A DNA stretch of 64,000 nt, taken from the NCBI GenBank assembly GCA_022843805.1, contig JALHMY010000025.1, positions 1-64,000 of the forward strand, in the 5' to 3' direction. Source of the stretch: Fuerstiella sp. GTDB lineage: Bacteria; Planctomycetota; Planctomycetia; Planctomycetales; Planctomycetaceae. How positions within the stretch are numbered: position 1 is the stretch's first letter; every line of letters starts with the position of its first letter. Below the pieces are notes generated by a model. That model did not search any database. It was not told where the DNA came from and was given only the letters and a program-made list of their open reading frames with translations. Of this stretch, positions 56,390 through 64,000 are shown in pieces. Made by a program: the position numbers and the translations under genes.

Positions 56390-58594
56390 GTGCCGAGCTA
56401 CAATCAGGAAAATCGACCTGTTGGCGTATCCACACCACTGGGGCCAAACAAGCTGCTGTTGCTGTCATTTCGGGGCACGGAGAGAGTTTCCGGACTTTTT
56501 GGCTACACCCTCGAAATGTTTTCCACCGAGGAGCAAATTAACGCCCAGCATATCGTGGGAAAAAGTGTCGATTTTTTTGTGCGTTTTGCGGACGGGACGG
56601 AGCGATTCTTTAATGGCATCGTCCGCAGTTTTTCTTACATCGGATCGCATGATCGAGGCCACCTGTACAGAGCGGAAGTGGTACCGCGGCTGTGGCTTCT
56701 GACTCGTTCATCAGATTGTCGCGTGCACGTGAGTGAGTCTCCGCAGACAGTCAAATATGTCGTGGAGAATCTTCTGCGAAGGCTCGGAATCACGGACTAT
56801 CAGTGGAAGGTCACCGAGACTCTGAGAACACGGCCCTATGTGGTGCAGTACAATGAGACAGATTTCGACTTCTTCTCCCGGCTGCTGGAAGAGGAAGGAA
56901 TCTTTTACTTCTTCAGGCACGAGGCCGGAAAACATGTGCTGGTCATGGCCGATAATCATTCCAGCTATTACGAAATGCCGGAAAGTTCAGTCACTCTTTC
57001 AGCAGATCTGTCCACCGCCAGCCAGCTCGACAGTCTCTATTCCTGGAGCGTGGAATCGTGTGTAACAACATCGGCATGGAAGGTCTCGGATTACAATCCG
57101 GACAGCCCCCTGTCATCGCTGATGGCCTCAAAAAATTCTTTGATGCCAACGAAACACGAGGGAAGTACCTGGTATGACTTTCCGGCAGATCATGAACAAA
57201 CTGCTGATGGCGCTAGAACGGCCCTGCGTCGACTTGAGCACGAAGAATCCGGGCAGCAGGTTGCATCCGGAACTGGCAGTTGCCGTTCGTTTTCTCCCGG
57301 TGGCAAGTTCACTCTCAGCGAACATTACAATGCTGCCTGGAAGGGAAAAGAGTGGGTTGTGACGGAGGTGAGCCATGAGGCAAATCTGGGAGGAAGTTAT
57401 ATTTCAGGAGCGGGCGAAGGCGATCGCATCTATCAAAACTCCTTTCGCTGTATACCGGCACTTCGCAAATGCCGACCTCAGCGCATCAGGAAAAAGTCGC
57501 GGGTCTATGGAGTCCATTCTGCCGTCGTCACAGGTCCGACAGGGGAAGAAATCTATACCGATGCGCAGGGACGCATCAAAATTCAGTTTCACTGGGATCT
57601 GGTTGGTTCAAAAAGAGCAGTGGAAAGCTCCTGGGTTCGAGTTGCCACTGTGTCGGCCAGCAACGGCTGGGGCATGATTCGTATTCCACGAATCGGTGAA
57701 GAAGTGCTGGTTAGCTTCATTGATGGCGATCCGGATCGGCCGGTCGTGACTGGAATGCTCTACAACGCCGTGAATGTGCCACCCTATACTCTGCCTGAAT
57801 TTCAAACCGTTTCCGGACTGAGGAGTCGCAGTTCTCCAAACGGCGACAGTGAGACATATAACGAAATTCGGATTGAAGATCATAAGGATTCTGAAGAGAT
57901 CCGTATTCACGCCGAAAAGGATTTGACGACGGTTGTCGAACACAATGAGAGCCATTCCGTTGGTTACGATAAAGGGGAAGTCGGAGGTACCGGGGCCGAG
58001 GATGAATCGGCAGGTAAGGGAAATCAGATCGTAAAGATTTTCAATAGTCAGTCTGTGAAGGTGGGCAATCACAGAAATACTCTCATCGATCAGGGGAATG
58101 ATGCCCTGACGCTGAATCACGGCAACCTCACGACGGTGGTGAAAGAGGGAAGTGTTTTCACGACTGTCTCCGCTGGCAACATGACGACGCAGGTGAACCA
58201 GGGACATACTGATACGACACTTGAAAAGGGTAATATGACAACACTTCTTAAGGACGGTAATGTCGATATTACTCTTGAGAAGGGAAAGATGACGTCTTTG
58301 CTTACGGAGGGTGCATTTGACCAGACACTGTCGAAAGGCAACATGACCATTGTTCTGAAGGAGGGCGATCTGTCGACGAAACTGGACAATGGCGCCGTGG
58401 AGTTTAATGCATCCAATTCGATTACTCTGAAGGTGGGTGAAAACAGTATCGTGATTGACCAGCAGGGAATTACCATCAAAGGCATGAAGATTGAGGCTAA
58501 GGCAGACGGTACCGCTGCACTAAAGGGGGCTTCGGTGGAGGTGTCTGGTTCCGGCATGACCGCCGTCAAAGGTGGAATTGTAAACATCAACTGA
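56390..58594 (+). CDS. vgrG: VgrG spike protein with 18-residue repeat needle
   Basis: A 734-residue VgrG. The gp27-like part (about 1-370) starts with YNQENRPVGVSTPLGPNKLL and includes TDFDFFSRLLEEEGIFYFF, the VgrG/Gp44-type motif. The gp5 OB-like part contains DAQGRIKIQFHWD and SWVRVATVSASNGWGM, then PRIGEEVLVSFIDGDPDRPV. The C-terminal needle has five 18-residue repeats of the form GNMTTLLKDGNVDITLEK (encoded at 58121-58390), followed by a cap. No effector domain is seen. GTG 56390 is favoured over TTG 56342 because the family N-terminus begins there. No other injection-system core gene is in the window. Confidence 0.9.
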   Translation: MPSYNQENRPVGVSTPLGPNKLLLLSFRGTERVSGLFGYTLEMFSTEEQINAQHIVGKSVDFFVRFADGTERFFNGIVRSFSYIGSHDRGHLYRAEVVPRLWLLTRSSDCRVHVSESPQTVKYVVENLLRRLGITDYQWKVTETLRTRPYVVQYNETDFDFFSRLLEEEGIFYFFRHEAGKHVLVMADNHSSYYEMPESSVTLSADLSTASQLDSLYSWSVESCVTTSAWKVSDYNPDSPLSSLMASKNSLMPTKHEGSTWYDFPADHEQTADGARTALRRLEHEESGQQVASGTGSCRSFSPGGKFTLSEHYNAAWKGKEWVVTEVSHEANLGGSYISGAGEGDRIYQNSFRCIPALRKCRPQRIRKKSRVYGVHSAVVTGPTGEEIYTDAQGRIKIQFHWDLVGSKRAVESSWVRVATVSASNGWGMIRIPRIGEEVLVSFIDGDPDRPVVTGMLYNAVNVPPYTLPEFQTVSGLRSRSSPNGDSETYNEIRIEDHKDSEEIRIHAEKDLTTVVEHNESHSVGYDKGEVGGTGAEDESAGKGNQIVKIFNSQSVKVGNHRNTLIDQGNDALTLNHGNLTTVVKEGSVFTTVSAGNMTTQVNQGHTDTTLEKGNMTTLLKDGNVDITLEKGKMTSLLTEGAFDQTLSKGNMTIVLKEGDLSTKLDNGAVEFNASNSITLKVGENSIVIDQQGITIKGMKIEAKADGTAALKGASVEVSGSGMTAVKGGIVNIN
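58121..58390 (+). repeat. five 54-bp in-frame repeats in vgrG
   Basis: Units begin at 58121, 58175, 58229, 58283 and 58337, exactly 54 bases apart, each opening with Gly-x-Leu/Met-Thr. They encode the 18-residue needle repeats of VgrG. The DNA itself has diverged between units, so the period is a protein feature. Confidence 0.85.
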
Positions 58595-58731
58595 ACTTTA
58601 AACTCAGTTCATCGCTCTCTCGTCGTCGTGCTGCGTGGCACTGTCGTTTAGGTATAGCATGTGAAGTCGTGCAGCTCGCCTGGTCTTTTTGCCGGTAAGT
58701 TGTTGACAAAAGTGATTGAGGGGTTGTGATC

Positions 58732-59697
58732 ATGTCTGTGTTCCTGCTTGTTCGGGAAGGCCACAAGTTTCGAGATATTGCTGTGCTGGTGCCTTCGCGG
58801 CCTGTAAAAATCGGAAGGTCGGCTGAAGCAGACGTGTCCTTTCCCGAAGACAATCAAATGTCCGGCATGCATGTGCAGCTGGAACTGCAGGGAGGTGTAT
58901 GTGCTGTTCGTGATCTGCTGAGCACAAACGGAACCTTTCTGAATGATGAAAGAATTAAGTCGGGGAGCCTTGGACACGGTGATTTCCTGAGATGCGGAAG
59001 TCGGGAATTTTGCCTCGACGTTCCTGAAAAACTCCGAACCACAGGCAATGGTGCCGCAAAACCGGTCGTCGGGGGAATAGGGACAGCAGATGCCGCTTCG
59101 TCATCGGCGATTCCCACGGTCCTGAAGCCTGTGAAGGGTTATGTTCATCCGCTGGCTCTGGATGTGTGGAAGGAGTTCTCACTTGGGGATGTTCTTGATG
59201 GTGATGCCATCCCCGGCGAACTGGAAACCCCGGAAGAATTTGCCTCACGACTTCTTGAGTCGGGCGTTGGTACAGACTGCATGAAGTTTCTGGCTTACGC
59301 TTTAAACAGACGCCCCGCTGTATGGTGGCTCATCCAGTGCATCCAAAGTACTGACTATCCGGCCTTTGAGTCGGATGGTGCGATGCTGAATGCAGCTTTG
59401 GCCTGGGTCCGGTCTCCATCCGATGAGCATCGCCGTGCCGCGATGGATCTGGCTGAGAAACTTGAGAAGTCCACACCAGCATGCTGGGCGGGAATTGCAG
59501 CGTTCTGGTCGTTCGGCAGCCTCGCGCCGATCAATTCTCCGGATGTTCCTGTTCCTTCCGGACTTTCAGGTCGTGCCGTTTCCGTTGGCGTGCAACTGGC
59601 TGCCGTTGTTCATTCGCCGATCAACGCGCCGCAGAGAAGACGACAGTTTTTTGAGCTCGCAAAGAAGGTGGCTTCGGGAGATCTTGGCTGGACGTAA
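58732..59697 (+). CDS. FHA domain protein downstream of vgrG
   Basis: A 321-residue protein. The FHA domain is at about 20-95: VKIGRSAEADVSFPEDNQMSG, HVQLEL, STNGTFLNDERIKSG. The C-terminal two-thirds (about 120-320) are mostly helical with AWCRRPAVWWLIQC-like hydrophobic stretches and are not recognised. FHA proteins often regulate type VI systems through phosphothreonine signals, and this gene follows vgrG on the same strand, so that role is plausible here. GAGGGG lies eight bases before ATG 58732. Confidence 0.8.
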   Translation: MSVFLLVREGHKFRDIAVLVPSRPVKIGRSAEADVSFPEDNQMSGMHVQLELQGGVCAVRDLLSTNGTFLNDERIKSGSLGHGDFLRCGSREFCLDVPEKLRTTGNGAAKPVVGGIGTADAASSSAIPTVLKPVKGYVHPLALDVWKEFSLGDVLDGDAIPGELETPEEFASRLLESGVGTDCMKFLAYALNRRPAVWWLIQCIQSTDYPAFESDGAMLNAALAWVRSPSDEHRRAAMDLAEKLEKSTPACWAGIAAFWSFGSLAPINSPDVPVPSGLSGRAVSVGVQLAAVVHSPINAPQRRRQFFELAKKVASGDLGWT

Positions 59698-59728
59698 ACC
59701 TTGCTCTATGCCTGTGACGGGTAAAAGT

Positions 59729-62014
59729 TCAGTTGACCCAGTTGAACTCATCAAATGGAAACAGATCCGTGTTGACCCAGTCGCCAGGATTCGGATCCGG
59801 CAGTAATTTCGCCGACTGAGTGCTTCTGATGCATTCGCCCACCATATGTGCACCCGTGTATTTTTCGATGCTTTCCAGCCGTGCCTTCCATCCTTCAAGA
59901 TCCAGATGAATCGGATCATTTGAACCGATCAGAAGTAAACCGTCTTCCATCTCAGCAACAAATGGAAATGCTCGACGGAAGGTGGAATGCGTCAGGGGAG
60001 TTGGTGACCAGGAACACATGTATCCACCAGGCCGCAGTCGTTTGGAACACAGCTGAAAGAATTCCAGTGAATACAGATATCCCGCATAGGAGCCGGCTGG
60101 ACGAATCGCGTCCGCTTCGATGACGTCATACTGTTCAGCTTCGGTCATCAATACAAATCGGGCATCTCGTCCGTCAATTCGAATTCGTCGATCATTCAGC
60201 AGTTGAGCCACCTGCGGCCATTTCTCCAGCGAGAACGGGTGCTGCAGAAGCTTCACCTCGGGCGTGCAGATTTCAAAAATGCGAACATTTTCAGTCTCGT
60301 CCCGGCATGCAGCGGCCCAGGCAGTGTCTCCGGATCCAAGGCCAATGATTGCCACGGACTTCGGGGACTGATGCAGTGTAACAGGGAAGATTCCCAGCTT
60401 ACTGTGGAAGCCGCCAAATGGCAGGAGACTTTGCGTTTTTCCATTCGCCCACATCCACCAGCTCGAAGAGTTTCTCTGGGGCGTGAGAGCACTCACTCCC
60501 GTAACATCCTCGGCAAACAGTGCGCCATCAGCCGGCTGCTGTCCATGCAGTCGCATCCACAGGGTATCGCTGGACGGAAGGAGAAAGGCCATTCCTCCCA
60601 TGCACGCAGCCATCACCACAAAGCCAGTGCGAGATGACGTCCTGATGATTCCCGCGACGGCAAAAGCAGTTGCAGCTAACAGGATCAGTCGCAACGTGTG
60701 CATGCTGCCAAGTACGTTTAACAGCCACAGCCCAACCAGAAGACTGCCGAGTGTGCAGCCCAGAATATTGGCTGCCTGCAACACCCCCACGCGGTATCCG
60801 GAGTTGATTACATCTGTCTGTATGCCTCGCTGCAAAACACAAAAGCTGTACCCCATCAGAAATGTGGGTATTCCCATGATTATTAACGGAAGCAGCACAT
60901 ACAAATGGAGTGTCTGCCACCACAACTGCATCGACGGGCTCATCGGGTCTTCTGACGCCCAGTAACTGACATACCACGAGAGTGCCGGAATGTTCGAAGG
61001 CAGTACCGTCACCAGCAGCACCGTGGCCGATGCGATCAATGCGATCAGGCACTGAATATACAGGAAAGATGTCAGAGGATTTTTGATCCGGCCAGCTCGC
61101 CGTATGCCTGTCAGTGTGCCGAGCGCCATACTGCCCAGGTAAACTCCCAGCACTGTCCCAAAAGTATAAGCGGTCGATTTCACCGCAACATCAAGGATTC
61201 GAAACCAGACAATTTCAAGGCCGATTGCGACTGTCCCTCCAAGAAGATACAGCGTCGTCCACAGGCCGAATGTGGATGATCCTGCACGACCCTCTGAAGA
61301 TTCGGCCGTATTCAAAACCTTCGGTTGTTCTGACAGCTCCTGGTTTTTGTCGGATATCTCCTGCGACTGAGAATTTCCGTTAATCCAGAAGGCCATCAGG
61401 GCAACCAGAAAATTGCATGCGGCGCCAGCCCAGAGAGCCCCTTTTGCTCCCGTCCATGCCATCAGAACCCACGGCGACAGGATTGCGCCAAAGGCTGCTC
61501 CAAGCATATTCATTCCATACAGGCGACCAATTGACGCTGCAGCCCCGTCGGCGCGGCTGACCAGCGCTCGTGTCATCAATGGCAGCGTCGCTCCCATCAG
61601 GCAGGTGGGAATAATCAGAACGGCAAAATGCAGCGCAAAGGCTACTCTCACGTCACCGTAAAGGCTTCCGTAACGCAGATAAAGCAGGTCATAGAGTACC
61701 ATCGGACTGATGACAGCACATAAACCGATTGTCAGCTCCAGCCTGCCAAACCATTTTAAAGCAGAGTCTGCACTCAACCTGCGACTCAGCCATGCACCTC
61801 CCAGACTGCCCAGCCCCAGTCCAAGAAGATAGACGGCAACGATAATGGAAACCGATGTCGTTCCAACTCCGCTGTGCAGCACCAGAATTCGCTGCCAAAC
61901 CGTCTGATAAACCAATGCCGGAACGCCGCTCAGGAAATATAGCCATGGCAGGCCTGCCAGTGTCTCCTGCTGATCCGATGGTGCAACCGACCTCCGACGC
62001 TTAACCGCGGCCAT
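59729..62014 (-). CDS. fused MFS-type membrane domain and spermidine synthase-like domain
   Basis: A 761-residue protein. The N-terminal 500 residues have about 12 hydrophobic helices with an MFS-like pattern (WQRILVLHSGVGTTSVS, LGLGLGSLGGAWLSRRLSA). The C-terminal 250 residues carry a SAM-type methyltransferase/aminopropyltransferase fold: IGLGSGDTAWAAACRDETE, FEICTPEV and YDVIEADAIRPAGSYAGYLY. This fusion class is annotated as spermidine synthase-like, but its real reaction is unknown. Convergent with the FHA gene. Confidence 0.8.
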   Translation of the reverse strand: MAAVKRRRSVAPSDQQETLAGLPWLYFLSGVPALVYQTVWQRILVLHSGVGTTSVSIIVAVYLLGLGLGSLGGAWLSRRLSADSALKWFGRLELTIGLCAVISPMVLYDLLYLRYGSLYGDVRVAFALHFAVLIIPTCLMGATLPLMTRALVSRADGAAASIGRLYGMNMLGAAFGAILSPWVLMAWTGAKGALWAGAACNFLVALMAFWINGNSQSQEISDKNQELSEQPKVLNTAESSEGRAGSSTFGLWTTLYLLGGTVAIGLEIVWFRILDVAVKSTAYTFGTVLGVYLGSMALGTLTGIRRAGRIKNPLTSFLYIQCLIALIASATVLLVTVLPSNIPALSWYVSYWASEDPMSPSMQLWWQTLHLYVLLPLIIMGIPTFLMGYSFCVLQRGIQTDVINSGYRVGVLQAANILGCTLGSLLVGLWLLNVLGSMHTLRLILLAATAFAVAGIIRTSSRTGFVVMAACMGGMAFLLPSSDTLWMRLHGQQPADGALFAEDVTGVSALTPQRNSSSWWMWANGKTQSLLPFGGFHSKLGIFPVTLHQSPKSVAIIGLGSGDTAWAAACRDETENVRIFEICTPEVKLLQHPFSLEKWPQVAQLLNDRRIRIDGRDARFVLMTEAEQYDVIEADAIRPAGSYAGYLYSLEFFQLCSKRLRPGGYMCSWSPTPLTHSTFRRAFPFVAEMEDGLLLIGSNDPIHLDLEGWKARLESIEKYTGAHMVGECIRSTQSAKLLPDPNPGDWVNTDLFPFDEFNWVN

Positions 62015-62256
62015 TGGACGGCCCTTAATCAGATGTTTTCCGGAAAAGTAATATTCGTTTTGAAAGGTTGTTTAGAATATTAGCGGCGGAAGCGACGCTG
62101 CTCAAGGCGGGAGTACCATCGGCTTGTGGAATTGAAGGAGGCAAACCCCGACAGTTTTCGGAATGGAGGGGAACTCAACGGCAGCGACCGACGATGTGAT
62201 TCAAATGAAAAGTCCGCGGTCAGTTTCTGACCGCGGTTCTGACCGCGGATAGTTCA
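62015..62256. terminator. hairpin with a triplicated arm downstream of the DUF1559 gene
   Basis: CCGCGGTCAG (62214-62223) pairs with CTGACCGCGG (62227-62236) around a 3-base loop, and the right arm is repeated at 62239-62248. It lies 9 bases beyond the stop of the minus-strand DUF1559 gene. Read on that strand, one possible stem is followed by ACTTTTC. It is a plausible intrinsic terminator. The rest of the gap holds no gene. Confidence 0.55.
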
Positions 62257-63759
62257 CTATTTCACCGTGCTCCAGTCGATCGATTCTCCGCCATCTATCG
62301 AGAACATATTCATGATCGTGGTGCCATCGTTGTCTCGAGAAAAATATCGGACGGATCCGTCTGCCCGGGATCCCAAAAAGCCCTTCGACTCCGGACCAAT
62401 GATTGATCCAACCGGATCCTTTTCATCGATGGTCAAATCGTCTGGCTTCGTCCAGATCACAGCATGTGATTCATCCGCCTCAACCAGCCAGATCGTGTTA
62501 CTGGTACCATCCGTAATATTCGAGAACTTGACGGGAGGTCCGACGCGGCCCATTGCGCTGCCGGATGTCAGCGGACACACAAAGCGGGTTGTCCCCGGTT
62601 TCCCTGGAGTCCCGGCTGAGCGGAAGACATCAGGCATTTTTTCCACAAGCCGAAGATTGTGCTCGCTGTTCCATGGCTCATCCAGTCGGAATTCCTGGTA
62701 AAGTGCAGTCTGGTCCAGGTAAGGAAGTACCAGGACTCTCCAGCTGAGCAATCGCTTTCCCTGTGCGCTGACGAGTGACTGGGCAGGGAACGATCCAAAT
62801 GCGTCATGGTAATTGTGTATGGCCAGCGCAAGATTTTTCATTGAGTTGGCAGAATCCGGATTACGCCCACCCCGCATCAGCGTCCTCGCCGTTTCCAGTT
62901 TATTCAGCGTGTCGTCAACTGAGTTCGCCTTCAATCGCACTGAGTTATCCACGACCTCGAGCCGAAGACAGGTTCCATCAATATCCGGTTGTGAGCTGCT
63001 GAGACGATTCATTGTCATCGCCAGTTGTTTTGCCGCATCCGGCGAATGAGTTTCGATCCGCAGCAGCATTGACGATGGCGGAATTTCACCCGAAAGAGTG
63101 ACCCAGCGGATTGAAGGCAGGAGCGCTGCGATTTCTGTAAGAGCCTTTGCATAGGCTTCGGGCTGGCTCGCTGCATAGGCCATCATCATACCTGCGGCCC
63201 CGGCAACGACTTCTTTGGGACCCGCAAGTGAAATGCCATGTGGTCCGTCCATGAGTGAGATTGATTCCAGCAGCTCAGGAATCGCGTCGCCGTTCTTCTG
63301 TCGCAGTGATGAAACCGTCTGAGGCGTTGTTCCAATCAGACATGCGCCGTCTTCCTCAAAAACCGGCATTGTCGCCTGAGATTTTGTAATTGCTTTGAGC
63401 AGAATTCCGACCGCTTTCGGATTCGGTGTTGGAATGACCAGACAATCGGGTCCTCTCATCAGGCCGGCCAGATCACTGATCCAATAAATTCGCCTGACAC
63501 CCAGCTTCTGCAGGGCGTCGCGTGTTGCCGTCAGCTCTGCCAGATCTGTGGGAGCCGAGTGTCCGAGTTTTTGCCGAAAGGAATCAAGTTCCCCGATGTC
63601 AATCCCTGAAATGTCGATCCAGCCAACGGCCACGGTTTGTGCATCGAGATACCTGGCGACCAGCGGGTCAACCGGCGATAGCTGCGCCGTCAGCTCCGCA
63701 CCCATCAGGCAGAGAATCGCTGAAAGCACAGCGCGCATTCGAAGTGTATGAGAACTCAT
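62257..63759 (-). CDS. DUF1559 domain-containing exported protein
   Basis: A 500-residue protein with a Sec signal peptide (about 1-25, AVLSAILCLMGAELTA). Residues about 45-290 hold a less familiar domain with IYWISDLAGLMRGPDCLV and a TLSGEIPPSSMLLRIETHSP strand. The C-terminal 200 residues are the DUF1559 module, seen from NLALAIHNYHDAFGSFPA onwards: GKRLLSWRVLVLPYLDQTALY, MPDVFRSAG, RFVCPLTSGS and FSNITDGTSNTI. DUF1559 usually belongs to planctomycete pseudopilin-like proteins; this one has no prepilin N-terminus. Function is unknown. Confidence 0.85.
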   Translation of the reverse strand: MSSHTLRMRAVLSAILCLMGAELTAQLSPVDPLVARYLDAQTVAVGWIDISGIDIGELDSFRQKLGHSAPTDLAELTATRDALQKLGVRRIYWISDLAGLMRGPDCLVIPTPNPKAVGILLKAITKSQATMPVFEEDGACLIGTTPQTVSSLRQKNGDAIPELLESISLMDGPHGISLAGPKEVVAGAAGMMMAYAASQPEAYAKALTEIAALLPSIRWVTLSGEIPPSSMLLRIETHSPDAAKQLAMTMNRLSSSQPDIDGTCLRLEVVDNSVRLKANSVDDTLNKLETARTLMRGGRNPDSANSMKNLALAIHNYHDAFGSFPAQSLVSAQGKRLLSWRVLVLPYLDQTALYQEFRLDEPWNSEHNLRLVEKMPDVFRSAGTPGKPGTTRFVCPLTSGSAMGRVGPPVKFSNITDGTSNTIWLVEADESHAVIWTKPDDLTIDEKDPVGSIIGPESKGFLGSRADGSVRYFSRDNDGTTIMNMFSIDGGESIDWSTVK

Positions 63760-63796
63760 GAATTACTCCTGATACAAACGGACAGATAGGAATCGT

Positions 63797-64000
63797 TCAG
63801 GGTCGAATCTGGAATCGAAATTCCCGGTACATTTGAGCAGTCGCCGGCACATCTGATGTCAGAACAATGGTGAGTTTGTCGTCCAAGGTCTCAATGCGAT
63901 ATCCGAACGGCTTTCCCGTATAAGGATCACGCATCGCGGGAACCGGTGAAAGTACTTCGAGTGACTCCGGCAACTGACCACCATGAGTCGCGACGTGCAT
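63797..64000 (-). CDS. C-terminal part of a protein cut by the window edge
   Basis: Only 67 residues are visible; the gene continues beyond base 64000 on the minus strand. The visible part has GGQLPESLEVLSPVPAMRDPYTGKPFGY, a pattern seen in the tails of planctomycete type II secretion-like or uncharacterised exported proteins. The Met at the edge may be internal. It lies 37 bases upstream of the DUF1559 gene, so they may form an operon. Confidence 0.55.
   Translation of the reverse strand: MHVATHGGQLPESLEVLSPVPAMRDPYTGKPFGYRIETLDDKLTIVLTSDVPATAQMYREFRFQIRP

Noticed and set aside
56390-58594. Prophage tail spike origin of VgrG
   Set aside because: No adjacent phage structural, lysis or integrase genes; codon and base use look like neighbours.
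55889-59697. A complete type VI secretion locus
   Set aside because: Only VgrG, PAAR and FHA proteins are present; no sheath, tube, baseplate, ATPase or membrane-complex gene was seen in the window.
1-64000. tRNA or rRNA genes
   Set aside because: No cloverleaf with a GTTCGAATC arm or rRNA-like stretch was noticed; a covariance search would be needed to be certain.

Overview
The window looks like chromosomal DNA of a planctomycete, probably Planctomycetaceae-like. The evidence is the gene content: a DUF1559 protein, a DUF1598 protein, two DUF1080 (3-keto-disaccharide hydrolase) proteins, three Gfo/Idh/MocA oxidoreductases (one with a Tat signal), and an exported cyclophilin with an N-terminal LEPR-XLL-like motif. 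Genes sit mostly singly or in pairs on both strands. Several gaps hold GC-rich palindromic repeat families. I found no rRNA, tRNA, CRISPR array, transposase or prophage module. The species cannot be named from the sequence alone.

Layout. 1-348: palindromic repeats. 349-8571: a hypothetical protein, a small multidrug-export-type membrane protein, an M20 deacetylase, a uronate isomerase-like protein, an FHA-GAF-SpoIIE phosphatase and MnmE. 8607-12921: an exported methyltransferase, a Trm112-like protein, a sugar phosphate isomerase/epimerase, a Gfo/Idh oxidoreductase and an NTF2-like exported protein. 12922-13527: a 38-bp repeat array. 13528-22575: carbohydrate genes (galactonate dehydratase-like, DUF1080-glucose/sorbosone dehydrogenase fusion, Gfo/Idh, DUF1080), CCA-adding enzyme and the DUF1598 protein. 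22576-23196: a second repeat array of about 161 bp period. 23197-36683: cyclophilin fusion, NadA, MFS transporter, alpha/beta hydrolase, M32 carboxypeptidase, cyclophilin lipoprotein, Zwf, SGNH hydrolase, acetyltransferase and a propeller-like protein. 36684-45820: Gfo/Idh, small DUF4177-like protein, purine nucleoside phosphorylase, a three-gene radical SAM operon, DEAD-box helicase and a four-CBS protein.

The most interesting block is 45890-59697. A minus-strand operon carries an unknown protein, CheW, a methyl-accepting protein with almost no external sensor, a CheA-type hybrid kinase, a REC-PATAN/DUF4388 regulator, an FHA coiled-coil protein and another coiled-coil protein. There is no CheR, CheB or flagellar gene. 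A PAAR protein lies upstream on the same strand, and VgrG followed by an FHA protein diverges from it. This suggests a chemosensory pathway of alternative function placed beside, and perhaps controlling, a contractile-injection spike module. The link is inferred from position only.

The right end (59729-64000) holds an MFS-spermidine synthase-like fusion, a DUF1559 protein and the C-terminus of a protein cut by the window edge.
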